32,764 nt of DNA from Bryobacterales bacterium (GTDB lineage: Bacteria > Acidobacteriota > Terriglobia > Bryobacterales > Bryobacteraceae): the NCBI GenBank assembly GCA_020851655.1, contig JADZCI010000097.1, positions 1-32,764 on the forward strand. The letters are read 5' to 3'. The notes below the pieces were generated by a model that worked only from the letters and a program-made list of their open reading frames with translations, was not told where the DNA came from and searched no databases. Of the stretch, positions 16,409 to 24,570 are shown one piece after another; the stretch's first letter is position 1, and the number at the start of each line of letters is the position of its first letter. Made by a program: the position numbers and the translations under genes.

Positions 16409-17836
16409 TTAGGCCGCCGCGGGAAGGACTACCGTTACCGTAGTACCTTTTCCGACATCGCTGGCAATCTGTACGTCGCCGCCATGAAGATAGATGATCT
16501 GCTGCACAATGGCCAAGCCAAGGCCAGAGCCGCCTGAATCGCGGCTGCGCGCCGGGTCGCCACGGTAGAAGCGGTCGAAGATGCGGGGCAGCGCTTCCGG
16601 GGTGATGCCCGAGCCCGTGTCGCGAACCTGGACCCTGATATGCTTGTCCTGCCGCTCCGCGCTGAGCGCGATCCGGCCACCTTTTTGACTGTGCGAGAGC
16701 GCGTTCGACACCAGGTTGCTGAGCGCGCGCTGAATCAACTTGCGGTCCACTTCGGCAATGACGCCTTGGCCGCTTTGCACAGTCAAGGCGACGCCGTTGT
16801 CCGATGCGGTGGCCTCGAAGTAGTCCTGCAATCCGGCCAGCAACACGCCCAGGTCTTCGCGGGTGCGCTTGAGGTGATCTCCAGGACTTTCCGAGCGCGC
16901 CAGGAACAGGAGCGACTCGATTAACTCTGAAAGCCGGACGGCTTCTTCCAGGCACGAGCCTAGCACGTCACGGTATTCTTCCGGGGTTCGCGTCCGCGCC
17001 AGTGCCACCTCGGACTCGCCGCGAATGTTGTTCACCGGAGTCCGGAGTTCGTGGGCTATATCGGCCGAAAACCGGGACAAGCGCGCGAAAGACTCCTCCA
17101 GACGCTCCAACATGTCGTTGAAGGTGTGGGCGAGCGCGGCGATCTCCTCAGGGTAGCCTTCCGTCCTGATGCGCTCATTCAGCGTAGTTGAACTGATGTG
17201 GCGCGCTGTCTCCGCCACTTGGCGGAGAGGCTTGATGCCCCTTCTGGCGATGATGAAACCGATCCACGGACAAAAGACCAGGGCGGCCGCCAGGATGATC
17301 GCAATCCAGGTGCGATGGTGTCCCAGGACATCCTGTTCTTCGGTCAGATCGACGGCCACCTGAAGCGTCCAAAGCTCTTTGCCTTGGGGATCGCGGGGCA
17401 CTTTGGCGACGATTGCCCGGTAGGGAACCCCATGCGGCGACTCCAGCCAGAAAACCGTGTTCATCCGGCCGGCCTGCGCATGCTCCAGATAAGCGGCCGA
17501 CATCGCTTCATCCATCCCTGGGGTTGTGGCGAGCGCTTTGCCGTTCGGGTCTAAGACGCGGACCATGAATTGCTGGTATTTGCGGATGGCGGAGTCAACC
17601 TCGACTTCCTCGCGCAACGCATGGTTGTCGCCGCCGCGAACTTTCACCAGGGCGCGGCACACATCGAGCTCGTCAATCAGCATCTGCTCGGAGATCTGGC
17701 GGATGTTGTCCGCCAGGCCGAGGTACAGCAGCATGGTGGCGAGCGCGACAAGCAGAAACGAAGCCGTGGAGTACCACGCCGTCAACTGCACGGCCAGCGG
17801 CCAGCCTCGGCCTTCAGTCCGGAGTTTCGAGAACAT
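16409..17836 (-). CDS. Sensor histidine kinase (CusS-like)
   Basis: A 475-residue inner-membrane sensor kinase. Transmembrane helices at about 13-40 and 177-198 flank a periplasmic domain of about 135 residues with no recognised ligand motif. A HAMP domain follows (about 199-250), then the dimerisation domain with the H-box FSADIAHELRTPVNN (phospho-acceptor H262), the N-box NLVSNALSHS, and the G boxes DTGSGI and GGSGLGLAI. The open frame begins at 17884, but the ATG at 17836 has GAGGTG 6 nt upstream and places the first helix at the N-terminus. It overlaps the response regulator gene by 23 nt, so the two are co-translated. The layout resembles heavy-metal sensors such as CusS, but no metal-resistance genes are nearby. 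Confidence 0.92.
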   Translation of the reverse strand: MFSKLRTEGRGWPLAVQLTAWYSTASFLLVALATMLLYLGLADNIRQISEQMLIDELDVCRALVKVRGGDNHALREEVEVDSAIRKYQQFMVRVLDPNGKALATTPGMDEAMSAAYLEHAQAGRMNTVFWLESPHGVPYRAIVAKVPRDPQGKELWTLQVAVDLTEEQDVLGHHRTWIAIILAAALVFCPWIGFIIARRGIKPLRQVAETARHISSTTLNERIRTEGYPEEIAALAHTFNDMLERLEESFARLSRFSADIAHELRTPVNNIRGESEVALARTRTPEEYRDVLGSCLEEAVRLSELIESLLFLARSESPGDHLKRTREDLGVLLAGLQDYFEATASDNGVALTVQSGQGVIAEVDRKLIQRALSNLVSNALSHSQKGGRIALSAERQDKHIRVQVRDTGSGITPEALPRIFDRFYRGDPARSRDSGGSGLGLAIVQQIIYLHGGDVQIASDVGKGTTVTVVLPAAA

Positions 17837-18488
17837 AACCCACACCTCGAACGGTTCGAAGAAGTTTCGTTGGGAACGGATCATCCACTTTGCTGCGCAG
17901 GCGGCGCATGCTCACGTCCACCACGTTGGTTTCGCCTTGCAGGTTCATGTTCCACACCGATTGCGCGATCATGGTGCGCGTCAGAACCTCGCCGGCGCGG
18001 CGCACCAGAAGCGAGAGGAGAATGAACTCGCGCGCGGTGAGGTCGAGCCGCTGCCCGGCCCGGGTGGCGCGATGCGCCGTCAAGTCCAGTTCAAGGTCAG
18101 CGACGCGGAGCGTGGAAGGTTCGCGCACCGGCGGGCGCCGCAGGATGGTCCGCGCGCGGGCAAGCAATTCAGAGAAAGCAAAGGGCTTGACCAGGTAATC
18201 GTCCGCTCCGATTTCCAGCCCGGCGACGCGTTCGGCGACGGCGTCGCGCGCCGTCAACACCAGGACCGGAGTCTGCACGCCCGCGCCGCGCAGCCAGGCC
18301 AGCAACTGCATGCCATCCATGCCGGGAAGCATGATGTCCAGCACGATCAGGTCGTAGCGGCCTTGTTCGATGAGCCGCCGGCCTTCCAAGCCGTCGTGGG
18401 CCGAACTGACCACGAAGCCTTCCTCGCTAAACCCGCGCTTCAAAAAATTGGCAGTCTTCGGGTCATCTTCCACGATGAGAAGTTGCAT
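17814..18488 (-). CDS. OmpR-family response regulator
   Basis: A 224-residue cytoplasmic transcription regulator. The receiver domain (1-115) has the acidic pocket at EDD (7-9), phospho-acceptor D51 in VLDIMLPGMDG and K101 in YLVKPF. The C-terminal winged-helix DNA-binding domain (about 125-222) contains DLTAREFILLSLLVRRAGEV and RRLRSKVDDP, as in CusR/OmpR proteins. It is the first gene of a unit with the kinase at 16409-17836. It is divergent from the sulfotransferase-family gene across a 190-bp region holding a dyad around its likely -10 box, which suggests autoregulation. Targets may include the protease downstream or the divergent gene; this is inference. Confidence 0.94.
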   Translation of the reverse strand: MQLLIVEDDPKTANFLKRGFSEEGFVVSSAHDGLEGRRLIEQGRYDLIVLDIMLPGMDGMQLLAWLRGAGVQTPVLVLTARDAVAERVAGLEIGADDYLVKPFAFSELLARARTILRRPPVREPSTLRVADLELDLTAHRATRAGQRLDLTAREFILLSLLVRRAGEVLTRTMIAQSVWNMNLQGETNVVDVSMRRLRSKVDDPFPTKLLRTVRGVGYVLETPD

Positions 18489-18499
18489 GAATAGGTAAC

Positions 18500-18525
18500 G
18501 CCGTAATTGTACAGAGGAATACGGC
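18500..18525 (-). promoter_or_regulatory. Dyad around the likely -10 box of the regulator gene
   Basis: GCCGTA (18500-18505) and TACGGC (18520-18525) form an inverted repeat with a 14-bp centre. The centre contains TACAAT on the minus strand (18511-18506), a 5-of-6 match to a -10 element, about 18 nt before the ATG at 18488. The -35 region is weak. An activator or autorepressor site is possible. Confidence 0.35.
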
Positions 18526-18678
18526 GGGCGGGAAAGTAGAACCGCGGTACTGGACGGTTCCCGGACTGGCGCGAATTGGGGAAGCGCGGGGTTTACAAAT
18601 TCAAGGTTCTGAACGGGTAACCCCCACGTGAGGCGCCGTCGTCCCTAATAAGCATGGAGTGTCCAAACCACAAAGAAT

Positions 18679-20448
18679 ATGAACAGGACGTCGCTCACTC
18701 TGGCATTTGCTTCGTTTACCACGCTCATCGCATTTTCCGCCGCTGCGATGGACGTGACGCTGCAACCTTCCGTGCAATCGCCCGCTCCGCTGGCAACCAA
18801 GATTACCTGGACCGCTGCCGTCACCGGCGCCGAGGGTAACGTTCTCTGGTACCGGTTCCGGTCCAGGGCGTTGGGGTCGCCATTTCAGACCATTCGTGAC
18901 TTCGGCCCCGAACCCGCCCTGGAGTGGACTGCCGCCGGCAGCGAGGGGCTCTACGAAGTGCAAGTCACTGTTCGCAACCTCACCACCGGTGAAGCGGTGA
19001 CGAACTCCGGCTTTTTTAACATGACCTCGCGCGTCACCGATGGAACGCCGGTTGTGAACACCACTTCGCACCAACTGGTATTCCTCTACAGTGCCGCGCC
19101 GTGCGCTTTTCCAGGGAGGATGCGGGTCCAGTTTCAGCCCGCCGATGGTTCGGCGAGCACCCTGACGCCGTTCAAGGACTGCACGCCCAACGCGAGCATG
19201 AACTTCTACCTGGCCGGCTTGAAGCCGCAGACCGATTACGTGGCGCGGCACTTCCTGGACACCGGCACGGATTTCGTCCGGGGACCGGATGTGACCTTCA
19301 CGACGCCGCCGAGCCCAGTGCATTTTGCGGCACGGACCGTTTTGCACGCCCGCGAGTCGCCCGCTACGACCGGTGTGTGGCTTCAAAGCCCGTTGTCGGA
19401 GATGATCATGGCGACCGACCTGTCCGGTGTAGTGCTTTGGTATTACGCCGGCGGTGTGACCTCGCTGACCCGCCCCGAAGGCGGAGGCAGGTTTTTCGGC
19501 CTCTACCAGCAACCCTTGGCTGACCCCTCTCTCCAAATCGTCCGTGAGTTTGACTTGGCTGGGTTCACTCTCCGGGAGACCAATGCCTCGCGCGTGAGCG
19601 AGCAACTGGTCGCCCTGGGTATGCATCCCATAACCGCCTTCCACCATGATGCGAGGCGGCTGACGGACGGAAATATCGTTGTGCTCGCCAGCACGGAGCG
19701 CATTGTCACGGACATTCAAGGTCCGGGAAATGTCAACGTCCTGGGCGATGACATCATCGTGTTGAACGATGACCTGGAGGTGGTATGGGCCTGGGATTCG
19801 TTCGAGCACCTGGATGTGCACAGGATGGCGACCCTCAACGAGACTTGCGGGCAGGTGGGCGGCGGGTGTCCAGCCTTCTTTGGTTCGGACGTCGCCAACG
19901 ACTGGCTGCATGGCAACTCGATCCAGGAGACTCCCGACGGCGACTTGCTGTATTCGGCCCGGCACCAGGATTGGCTGATGAAGATTGACTACAGGTACGG
20001 TGAAGGATCCGGGGATGTGCTCTGGCGGTTGGGCAAGGATGGCGACTTCCGGATCATCTCCGATGACCTGTTCCCGTGGTTTTCGCACCAGCACGATGCC
20101 GGGTTTACGCCCGACGGCAAGCTGACGGTCTTTGACAACGGCAATGTGCGTGCTTATGCCGACCCGAACGCCCATAGCCGCGGACAGGTCTGGGAGTTGG
20201 ACGAGGTGAACCGGACGGCGACACAGGTTCTCAACGCGGACCTGGGCGTCTACTCTTTTGCCCTCGGCTCCGCGTACCAGTTGCCGGACGGGGGGTACCA
20301 TTTCAACGCGGGCTGGATACTAGGACTTGACCGGGCCCTGGCGGTAGACCTTGACACTACGGGTAAACTGATCTTTTCAGTCGAGGCGGCGACGCCGCTG
20401 TATCGCAGTTTCCGTTTGCCCGATCTATACACGGCGCCCTCGTACTGA
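18679..20448 (+). CDS. Arylsulfotransferase (ASST) family protein, exported
   Basis: A 589-residue exported protein (signal peptide about 1-23, ending SAAAM). An N-terminal beta-sandwich (about 25-210, fibronectin-like) precedes a beta-propeller typical of bacterial aryl-sulfate sulfotransferases, which move sulfate between phenolic compounds without PAPS. Conserved positions include FHHDARRL (H322/H323), DWLHGNSI (H411), SARHQDWLMKID (R428, H429) and FSHQHDAGF (H470, H472). These probably correspond to the catalytic His/Arg set of E. coli AssT, where one His carries the sulfate; which of H470 or H472 does so here is uncertain. The gene is followed 54 nt later by a sulfatase gene on the same strand, which supports a role in sulfate-ester chemistry. 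Some family members may have other activities. Confidence 0.85.
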   Translation: MNRTSLTLAFASFTTLIAFSAAAMDVTLQPSVQSPAPLATKITWTAAVTGAEGNVLWYRFRSRALGSPFQTIRDFGPEPALEWTAAGSEGLYEVQVTVRNLTTGEAVTNSGFFNMTSRVTDGTPVVNTTSHQLVFLYSAAPCAFPGRMRVQFQPADGSASTLTPFKDCTPNASMNFYLAGLKPQTDYVARHFLDTGTDFVRGPDVTFTTPPSPVHFAARTVLHARESPATTGVWLQSPLSEMIMATDLSGVVLWYYAGGVTSLTRPEGGGRFFGLYQQPLADPSLQIVREFDLAGFTLRETNASRVSEQLVALGMHPITAFHHDARRLTDGNIVVLASTERIVTDIQGPGNVNVLGDDIIVLNDDLEVVWAWDSFEHLDVHRMATLNETCGQVGGGCPAFFGSDVANDWLHGNSIQETPDGDLLYSARHQDWLMKIDYRYGEGSGDVLWRLGKDGDFRIISDDLFPWFSHQHDAGFTPDGKLTVFDNGNVRAYADPNAHSRGQVWELDEVNRTATQVLNADLGVYSFALGSAYQLPDGGYHFNAGWILGLDRALAVDLDTTGKLIFSVEAATPLYRSFRLPDLYTAPSY

Positions 20449-20453
20449 AAACC

Positions 20454-20482
20454 CCGGCTCCACGAGCCGGCGGTAAGGCCGG
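20454..20482 (+). other. Two overlapping, mutually exclusive hairpins between ASST and sulfatase genes
   Basis: Hairpin 1 pairs CCGGCTC (20454-20460) with GAGCCGG (20464-20470) around CAC. Hairpin 2 pairs CCGGC (20467-20471) with GCCGG (20478-20482). They share bases 20467-20470, so only one can form at a time. There is no U-tract. The element may set the ratio of the two gene products, or it may be a REP-like repeat. Confidence 0.4.
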
Positions 20483-20502
20483 AACGGTAGGGGCGGGGAG
20501 AA

Positions 20503-21888
20503 ATGGATCGGCGTGGATTCTTACGAACAGCGGCGGGCGCGGCCGCGGGTCAACTTCTCAGTCGTGTTTGCGGACAGAGTGTTTCACCACCCAACATCGT
20601 GCTGCTATTGGCGGACGATCTAGGCTACGGAGACGTGGGATCGTACGGGTCCCGGTTGCCCACGCCGAATCTGGACCGCATGGCCGGCGAGGGTGTCCGG
20701 TTCACGCAGTGCTATTCGGCTAGCGGGTTGTGCTCGCCTTCGCGCGCCGCCCTGCTGACCGGCAGGTACCCGACCCGGGTTGGCATCCACACCGTGTTGT
20801 TTCCGGGCGGGGACAACGGCCTATCGCCCAGCGAAACCTCGATGGCGCGGTTGCTAAAGCCGCTGAATTATGACACGACGTGCATCGGAAAATGGCACCT
20901 TGGGTCCGCACCGCAATACGCCCCGGCCAATCACGGTTTTGACCGTTTCTTCGGTGTTCCGTACAGCAACGACATGACGCCGTTGCCGCTCATGGAGGGC
21001 GCGGCTGTGTTGGAGACGAACACCTCGAACGCGATGCTGACGCAGCGCTATACTCAACGCGCGGTCGAGACCATCGCCAATTCCGGCGATCGTCCCTTTT
21101 TCATGTATGTGGGCTACAACACCCCGCACATCCCCGTCGGCGTATCGGCCCCGTTTCGGGGCAAGTCGGGGAGGGGGCCTTATGGCGACGCGGTCATGGA
21201 AATGGATTGGAGCGTGGGCCAGATTCTCGACGCCCTCGCCGCGCGGGGCGTCGAAAATAACACGCTGGTGATTTTCACCAGCGACAACGGCCCATGGTAT
21301 CAAGGCAGCCCCGGACGGCTGAGGGGACGCAAGGGGGAAACCTACGAAGGTGGAATGCGGGAGCCGTTTTTGGCGCGGTTTCCCGGACGGATTCCCGGCG
21401 GTTCAGTCTCCAACGGAGTTCTATCGCTGATGGACCTGGTTCCTACGATTGCCGGGTTGACCGGCGCGGGAAGCACGGCCAACCCAGTGGACGGGATCGA
21501 CGCCTGGCCGCTCTTTACAGGCGAGAAGAGCTCCTTGGACCGCAACGCTCTCCTGTTCTTCGATTCCTGGGATATCCAATGCGCCCGCCTGGGCCAATGG
21601 AAACTGCACTTCGCACGCGACAACTCCCCACCCTGGATCGAGGATCCAGCCTCCGGAAGATACAATCTTCCGCTGGACCCGATGGAACTCTACGACATCG
21701 AGAGCGACCCGGATGAATCCTATGAGTGCAGCGCCCAGAATCCCGGTGTGGTGGCGGGCATCCTGGCTCAAGTTCAGTCGCAGATCAGCACGTTTCCAAT
21801 TCAAGTCCAAACCGCCTGGAACGACACTCGAACGCGCAAAGCGGCTTGTGCGGCCACCGGCGCCCGGCCTGTCTTAAGGAAGCCGTAA
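20503..21888 (+). CDS. Tat-exported sulfatase (type I, formylglycine)
   Basis: A 461-residue alkaline-phosphatase-fold sulfatase that hydrolyses sulfate esters. The N-terminus has a twin-arginine motif (DRRGFLRTAAGA) and a hydrophobic stretch, so it is probably exported folded. The sulfatase signature LCSPSRAALLTGRYP contains C77, the Cys converted to formylglycine by a maturase encoded elsewhere. Metal-binding LLADDLGYGD (D38, D39) is at the start, followed by GKWHLG and the second metal site in TSDNGPW. The closest general group is the arylsulfatase A type, acting on aryl or carbohydrate sulfates. Start: ATG at 20503 with GGGGAG a few nt upstream. It follows the ASST gene by 54 nt, probably one transcript, so the pair may make and cleave, or exchange and cleave, sulfate esters in the periplasm. 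Confidence 0.93.
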   Translation: MDRRGFLRTAAGAAAGQLLSRVCGQSVSPPNIVLLLADDLGYGDVGSYGSRLPTPNLDRMAGEGVRFTQCYSASGLCSPSRAALLTGRYPTRVGIHTVLFPGGDNGLSPSETSMARLLKPLNYDTTCIGKWHLGSAPQYAPANHGFDRFFGVPYSNDMTPLPLMEGAAVLETNTSNAMLTQRYTQRAVETIANSGDRPFFMYVGYNTPHIPVGVSAPFRGKSGRGPYGDAVMEMDWSVGQILDALAARGVENNTLVIFTSDNGPWYQGSPGRLRGRKGETYEGGMREPFLARFPGRIPGGSVSNGVLSLMDLVPTIAGLTGAGSTANPVDGIDAWPLFTGEKSSLDRNALLFFDSWDIQCARLGQWKLHFARDNSPPWIEDPASGRYNLPLDPMELYDIESDPDESYECSAQNPGVVAGILAQVQSQISTFPIQVQTAWNDTRTRKAACAATGARPVLRKP

Positions 21889-21930
21889 AGCAAACTCGCC
21901 TGTCCGTGGCCCTTCCGGACTTTTACGTAG

Positions 21931-21953
21931 CGGCGCGCCTGCCGGGCGCGCCG
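21931..21953 (+). terminator. GC-rich hairpin after the sulfatase gene
   Basis: CGGCGCGCC (21931-21939) and GGCGCGCCG (21945-21953) form a perfect 9-bp stem with a 5-nt loop, 43 nt after the sulfatase stop. No U-tract follows. TACAAT (21955-21960), directly downstream, could be a -10 box for the radical SAM gene, so the element may separate the two units. Confidence 0.5.
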
Positions 21954-21992
21954 GTACAATAGTCTTATTCGGCCGGAGCGGCTATTTCTGCG

Positions 21993-22967
21993 ATGAATGC
22001 TTTGCACGTGATGAGGGCTTGGGGAATGATCCTGCGGGGGCGAAAGCCAACGCTGTCGATTGAGATTACGAAGGAATGCCCGCTTCACTGCCCCGGATGC
22101 TATGCCTACGAGCCGAACCACCTGGGTGGTTCGACGCTGTTCCGCCAGTTGAACGATTACAAGGGCGAGCACCTCGTTTCGCGAATCCTCGCGCTAGCCG
22201 ACCTGTATAAACCGCTCCATCTTTCGATCGTCGGCGGGGACCCTTTGGTGCGCTACAGGGAGGTCGCCGAGGTGCTCCCGCCACTACTTGGGCGGGGGAT
22301 TCATGTACAGGTGGTCACCAGCGCCTTTCGTCCCATGCCCGCCGACTGGAAGACCTACTCGAACTTCACGCTTTCCGTGTCGGTGGACGGACTGCAGCCG
22401 GAACATGACCTTCGCCGCGCACCCGCTACCTACGAACGAATCCTGAAAAACATCGAGAACCAGACGGTGACCGTTCATTGCACGGTGACCGGCCAGATGA
22501 TGAAGCGCGAAAACTACCTGGAGGAGTTTGTGCGCTTCTGGAGCCAGATTCCGCAAGTCAAGCAGGTCTGGTTCAGCCTGTTCACTCCACAACGGGGAGA
22601 AGTCCTGCCGGAGATTCTCACTCCCGAGGAACGCCGGCGCGTTGTGGCGGAGGTTCACGCTATTCGTCAGCGCTTCCCGAAACTGGCCATGCCGGCGAGG
22701 CTGGTGGACCACTTCACCAACACGCCGTCGTCGCCCAAGGACTGCATCTTTTCCCAGGTAACCGAAACGATATCGGCGGATTTCCAGACGAAGATCACTC
22801 CCTGCCAGTTTGGCGGCGACCCCGACTGCTCGCAATGTGGGTGTATGGCATCGATGGCTCTGGCCGCGGTGGGCAGTTACAAGGTGGGCGGGCTGATTCC
22901 GGCATCGGCGCTGTACCGTGCCTCGTCCAAGATCGGCTCCCTGCTGGCCAAGCCGTTGCGCGGCTAG
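21993..22967 (+). CDS. Radical SAM protein with C-terminal cysteine cluster
   Basis: A 324-residue cytoplasmic radical SAM enzyme. The CxxxCxxC motif for the 4Fe-4S cluster is in ECPLHCPGCYAY (C29, C33, C36). A glycine-rich IVGGDPL (about 78-84) resembles the SAM-binding GGE motif, and VSVDGLQ follows (about 129-134). Near the C-terminus are C250, C270, C278, C281 and C283, which may hold an auxiliary iron-sulfur cluster as in SPASM-type enzymes, although the spacing is not classical. The substrate is unknown. The gene ends 14 nt before malQ, so they are probably co-transcribed, but no functional link is obvious. The start ATG at 21993 has only a distant GGAG site. I do not recognise the exact subfamily. 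Confidence 0.85.
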   Translation: MNALHVMRAWGMILRGRKPTLSIEITKECPLHCPGCYAYEPNHLGGSTLFRQLNDYKGEHLVSRILALADLYKPLHLSIVGGDPLVRYREVAEVLPPLLGRGIHVQVVTSAFRPMPADWKTYSNFTLSVSVDGLQPEHDLRRAPATYERILKNIENQTVTVHCTVTGQMMKRENYLEEFVRFWSQIPQVKQVWFSLFTPQRGEVLPEILTPEERRRVVAEVHAIRQRFPKLAMPARLVDHFTNTPSSPKDCIFSQVTETISADFQTKITPCQFGGDPDCSQCGCMASMALAAVGSYKVGGLIPASALYRASSKIGSLLAKPLRG

Positions 22968-22981
22968 TTGGCAAGACATTG

Positions 22982-24517
22982 ATGAAATTCCCCCGTTCCA
23001 GCGGAGTTCTTCTGCACGTCACGTCGCTTCCCGGCGGGCATGGAATCGGCGACTTGGGATCGAGCGCCCACGAGTTTGTGGAGTTCCTGGCCGAGGCGAA
23101 GCAGTCGCTTTGGCAAGTGTTGCCGCCGGGTCCGACAGGATATGGGGATTCACCGTACCAGTGCTTTTCGGCGTTTGCTGGAAACCCGATGCTGCTCGAC
23201 ATGGAAGACCTCGCGGCCAGAGGCTTGCTCGACCGGCGGGACCTGGCCGGAGCGCCGGAAAACAGCGCCACCACCAGCTTTCAGGAGGTGCAGCGCTTCA
23301 AGTGGCCGCTGATCGAGCGGGCGGCGCACAATTTCGCGGGTCACAAGGATTCCGGTTATGCCCGGTTCTGCGCTCACCACGCCCACTGGCTCGACGACTT
23401 CGTCCTATTTATGGCCGCCAAGGACGTTCACGGCGGTCTGCCGTTTTGGCATTGGGAAAGCGATTTGGCGGAACGCAAACCCGAAGCGCTGGCGCGCTGG
23501 AAGGAGAGCCTCGGCGGCCGCGCCGGGATGCACCGCTTTGCGCAATGGATGTTCTTCGAGCAATTCGCAAAGCTGCGGCGTGCCTGTCACGAGCGGAACA
23601 TACGGTTGATGGGCGATGTGCCGATCTATGCGGCCGCCGACAGCGCGGACGTCTGGAGCGGGCGGAATCTGTTCCTGTTGCGGGACTCCGGTGAGCCCGC
23701 CTGGCAGGCGGGCGTGCCGCCGGACTACTACAGTGAGACGGGACAGCTTTGGGGCAACCCAATCTACGACTGGACGGAGATGGAACGCCGCGGCTACGCA
23801 TGGTGGATCGAGCGATTCCGCTCAACGTTTGAGATGTTTGACGCTGTGCGGGTGGATCATTTCCGCGGCTTCTACGACTACTGGAGGGTCCCGGCGGGCG
23901 AGACTACCGCGGTGAACGGCGAATGGGCGCCCGGCCCGCGGGATAAGCTCTTTGAGGCAGTCGGGCGGGAACTCGGCGACCTCACCATCCTGGCAGAGAA
24001 CCTGGGAGAGATTACCAGCGAGGTCGAAGCCTTCCGGCGGCGGTTGGGTTTCCCGGGCATGGCGGTTCTGCAATTCGCGTTTGGCCGGGACCGGCAGGCC
24101 CGCGACTTCCGCCCGCATAACTACCCTCAAGACATCGTCGCCTACACCGGAACACACGACAACGATACGACCGCCGGCTGGTGGACGAGCACCGGAGGCG
24201 ACAGCACACGCACCGCCGCCGAAATCGGCGACGAGCGCCGTTATGCGCTGGAATACCTGGCGGCGGACGGCCAGGAAATCCACTGGTCGTTCATCCGGGC
24301 CTTGATGGCATCGGTCGCCAGTACCGTAATCTTTCCGGCGCAGGACCTGCTGGGACTCGGCAGCGAGGCGCGCATGAACATGCCATCGACGTTCGGGCGG
24401 AACTGGAAATGGCGCCTGAATGCGGGGGCGCTGGACAGCGCAGTCGCGTCGCGGCTGAGCCGTCTGGTGGAGTGCTATGAGCGCGTGGCGCCGATAGCGG
24501 CGTCCTTCTCAGACTGA
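22982..24517 (+). CDS. malQ: 4-alpha-glucanotransferase (amylomaltase, GH77)
   Basis: A 511-residue cytoplasmic enzyme, the usual MalQ length, that transfers alpha-1,4-glucan segments between maltodextrins. GH77 motifs occur in order: LPGGHGIGDLG (17-26), WQVLPPGPTGYGDSPYQ (44-60), GVPPDYYSETGQLWGNP (244-260), nucleophile D292 in VRVDHFRGF, acid/base E339 in LAENLGE, and D393 in TGTHDNDTT. The open frame runs upstream through the radical SAM gene in another register, but homology starts at MKFPRSSGVLL. The Shine-Dalgarno is weak, and translation may be helped by coupling to the gene 14 nt upstream. It probably serves glycogen or maltose turnover; no other glycogen genes are in the window. Confidence 0.95.
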   Translation: MKFPRSSGVLLHVTSLPGGHGIGDLGSSAHEFVEFLAEAKQSLWQVLPPGPTGYGDSPYQCFSAFAGNPMLLDMEDLAARGLLDRRDLAGAPENSATTSFQEVQRFKWPLIERAAHNFAGHKDSGYARFCAHHAHWLDDFVLFMAAKDVHGGLPFWHWESDLAERKPEALARWKESLGGRAGMHRFAQWMFFEQFAKLRRACHERNIRLMGDVPIYAAADSADVWSGRNLFLLRDSGEPAWQAGVPPDYYSETGQLWGNPIYDWTEMERRGYAWWIERFRSTFEMFDAVRVDHFRGFYDYWRVPAGETTAVNGEWAPGPRDKLFEAVGRELGDLTILAENLGEITSEVEAFRRRLGFPGMAVLQFAFGRDRQARDFRPHNYPQDIVAYTGTHDNDTTAGWWTSTGGDSTRTAAEIGDERRYALEYLAADGQEIHWSFIRALMASVASTVIFPAQDLLGLGSEARMNMPSTFGRNWKWRLNAGALDSAVASRLSRLVECYERVAPIAASFSD

Positions 24518-24521
24518 GAAG
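24505..24521 (+). terminator. Stem-loop over the malQ stop codon
   Basis: CTTCTCA (24505-24511) and TGAGAAG (24515-24521) form a 7-bp stem with a GAC loop; the second arm begins with the TGA stop codon of malQ. No U-tract follows, so the terminator role is tentative. Confidence 0.4.
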
Positions 24522-24570
24522 CTTGTCTCATCGGTTTGCGGGTAGCCAGCGCATCTGACACACTGTTGGG

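Noticed and set aside
18601-20301. 566-residue open frame on the minus strand, antisense to the ASST gene
   Set aside because: It has no recognisable domain and lies in the complement of a well-supported gene. High GC makes long antisense frames common here.
22478-22981. N-terminal extension of malQ overlapping the radical SAM gene
   Set aside because: The extension is in another frame of the radical SAM gene and has no homology-like content; GH77 sequence begins at MKFPRSSG.
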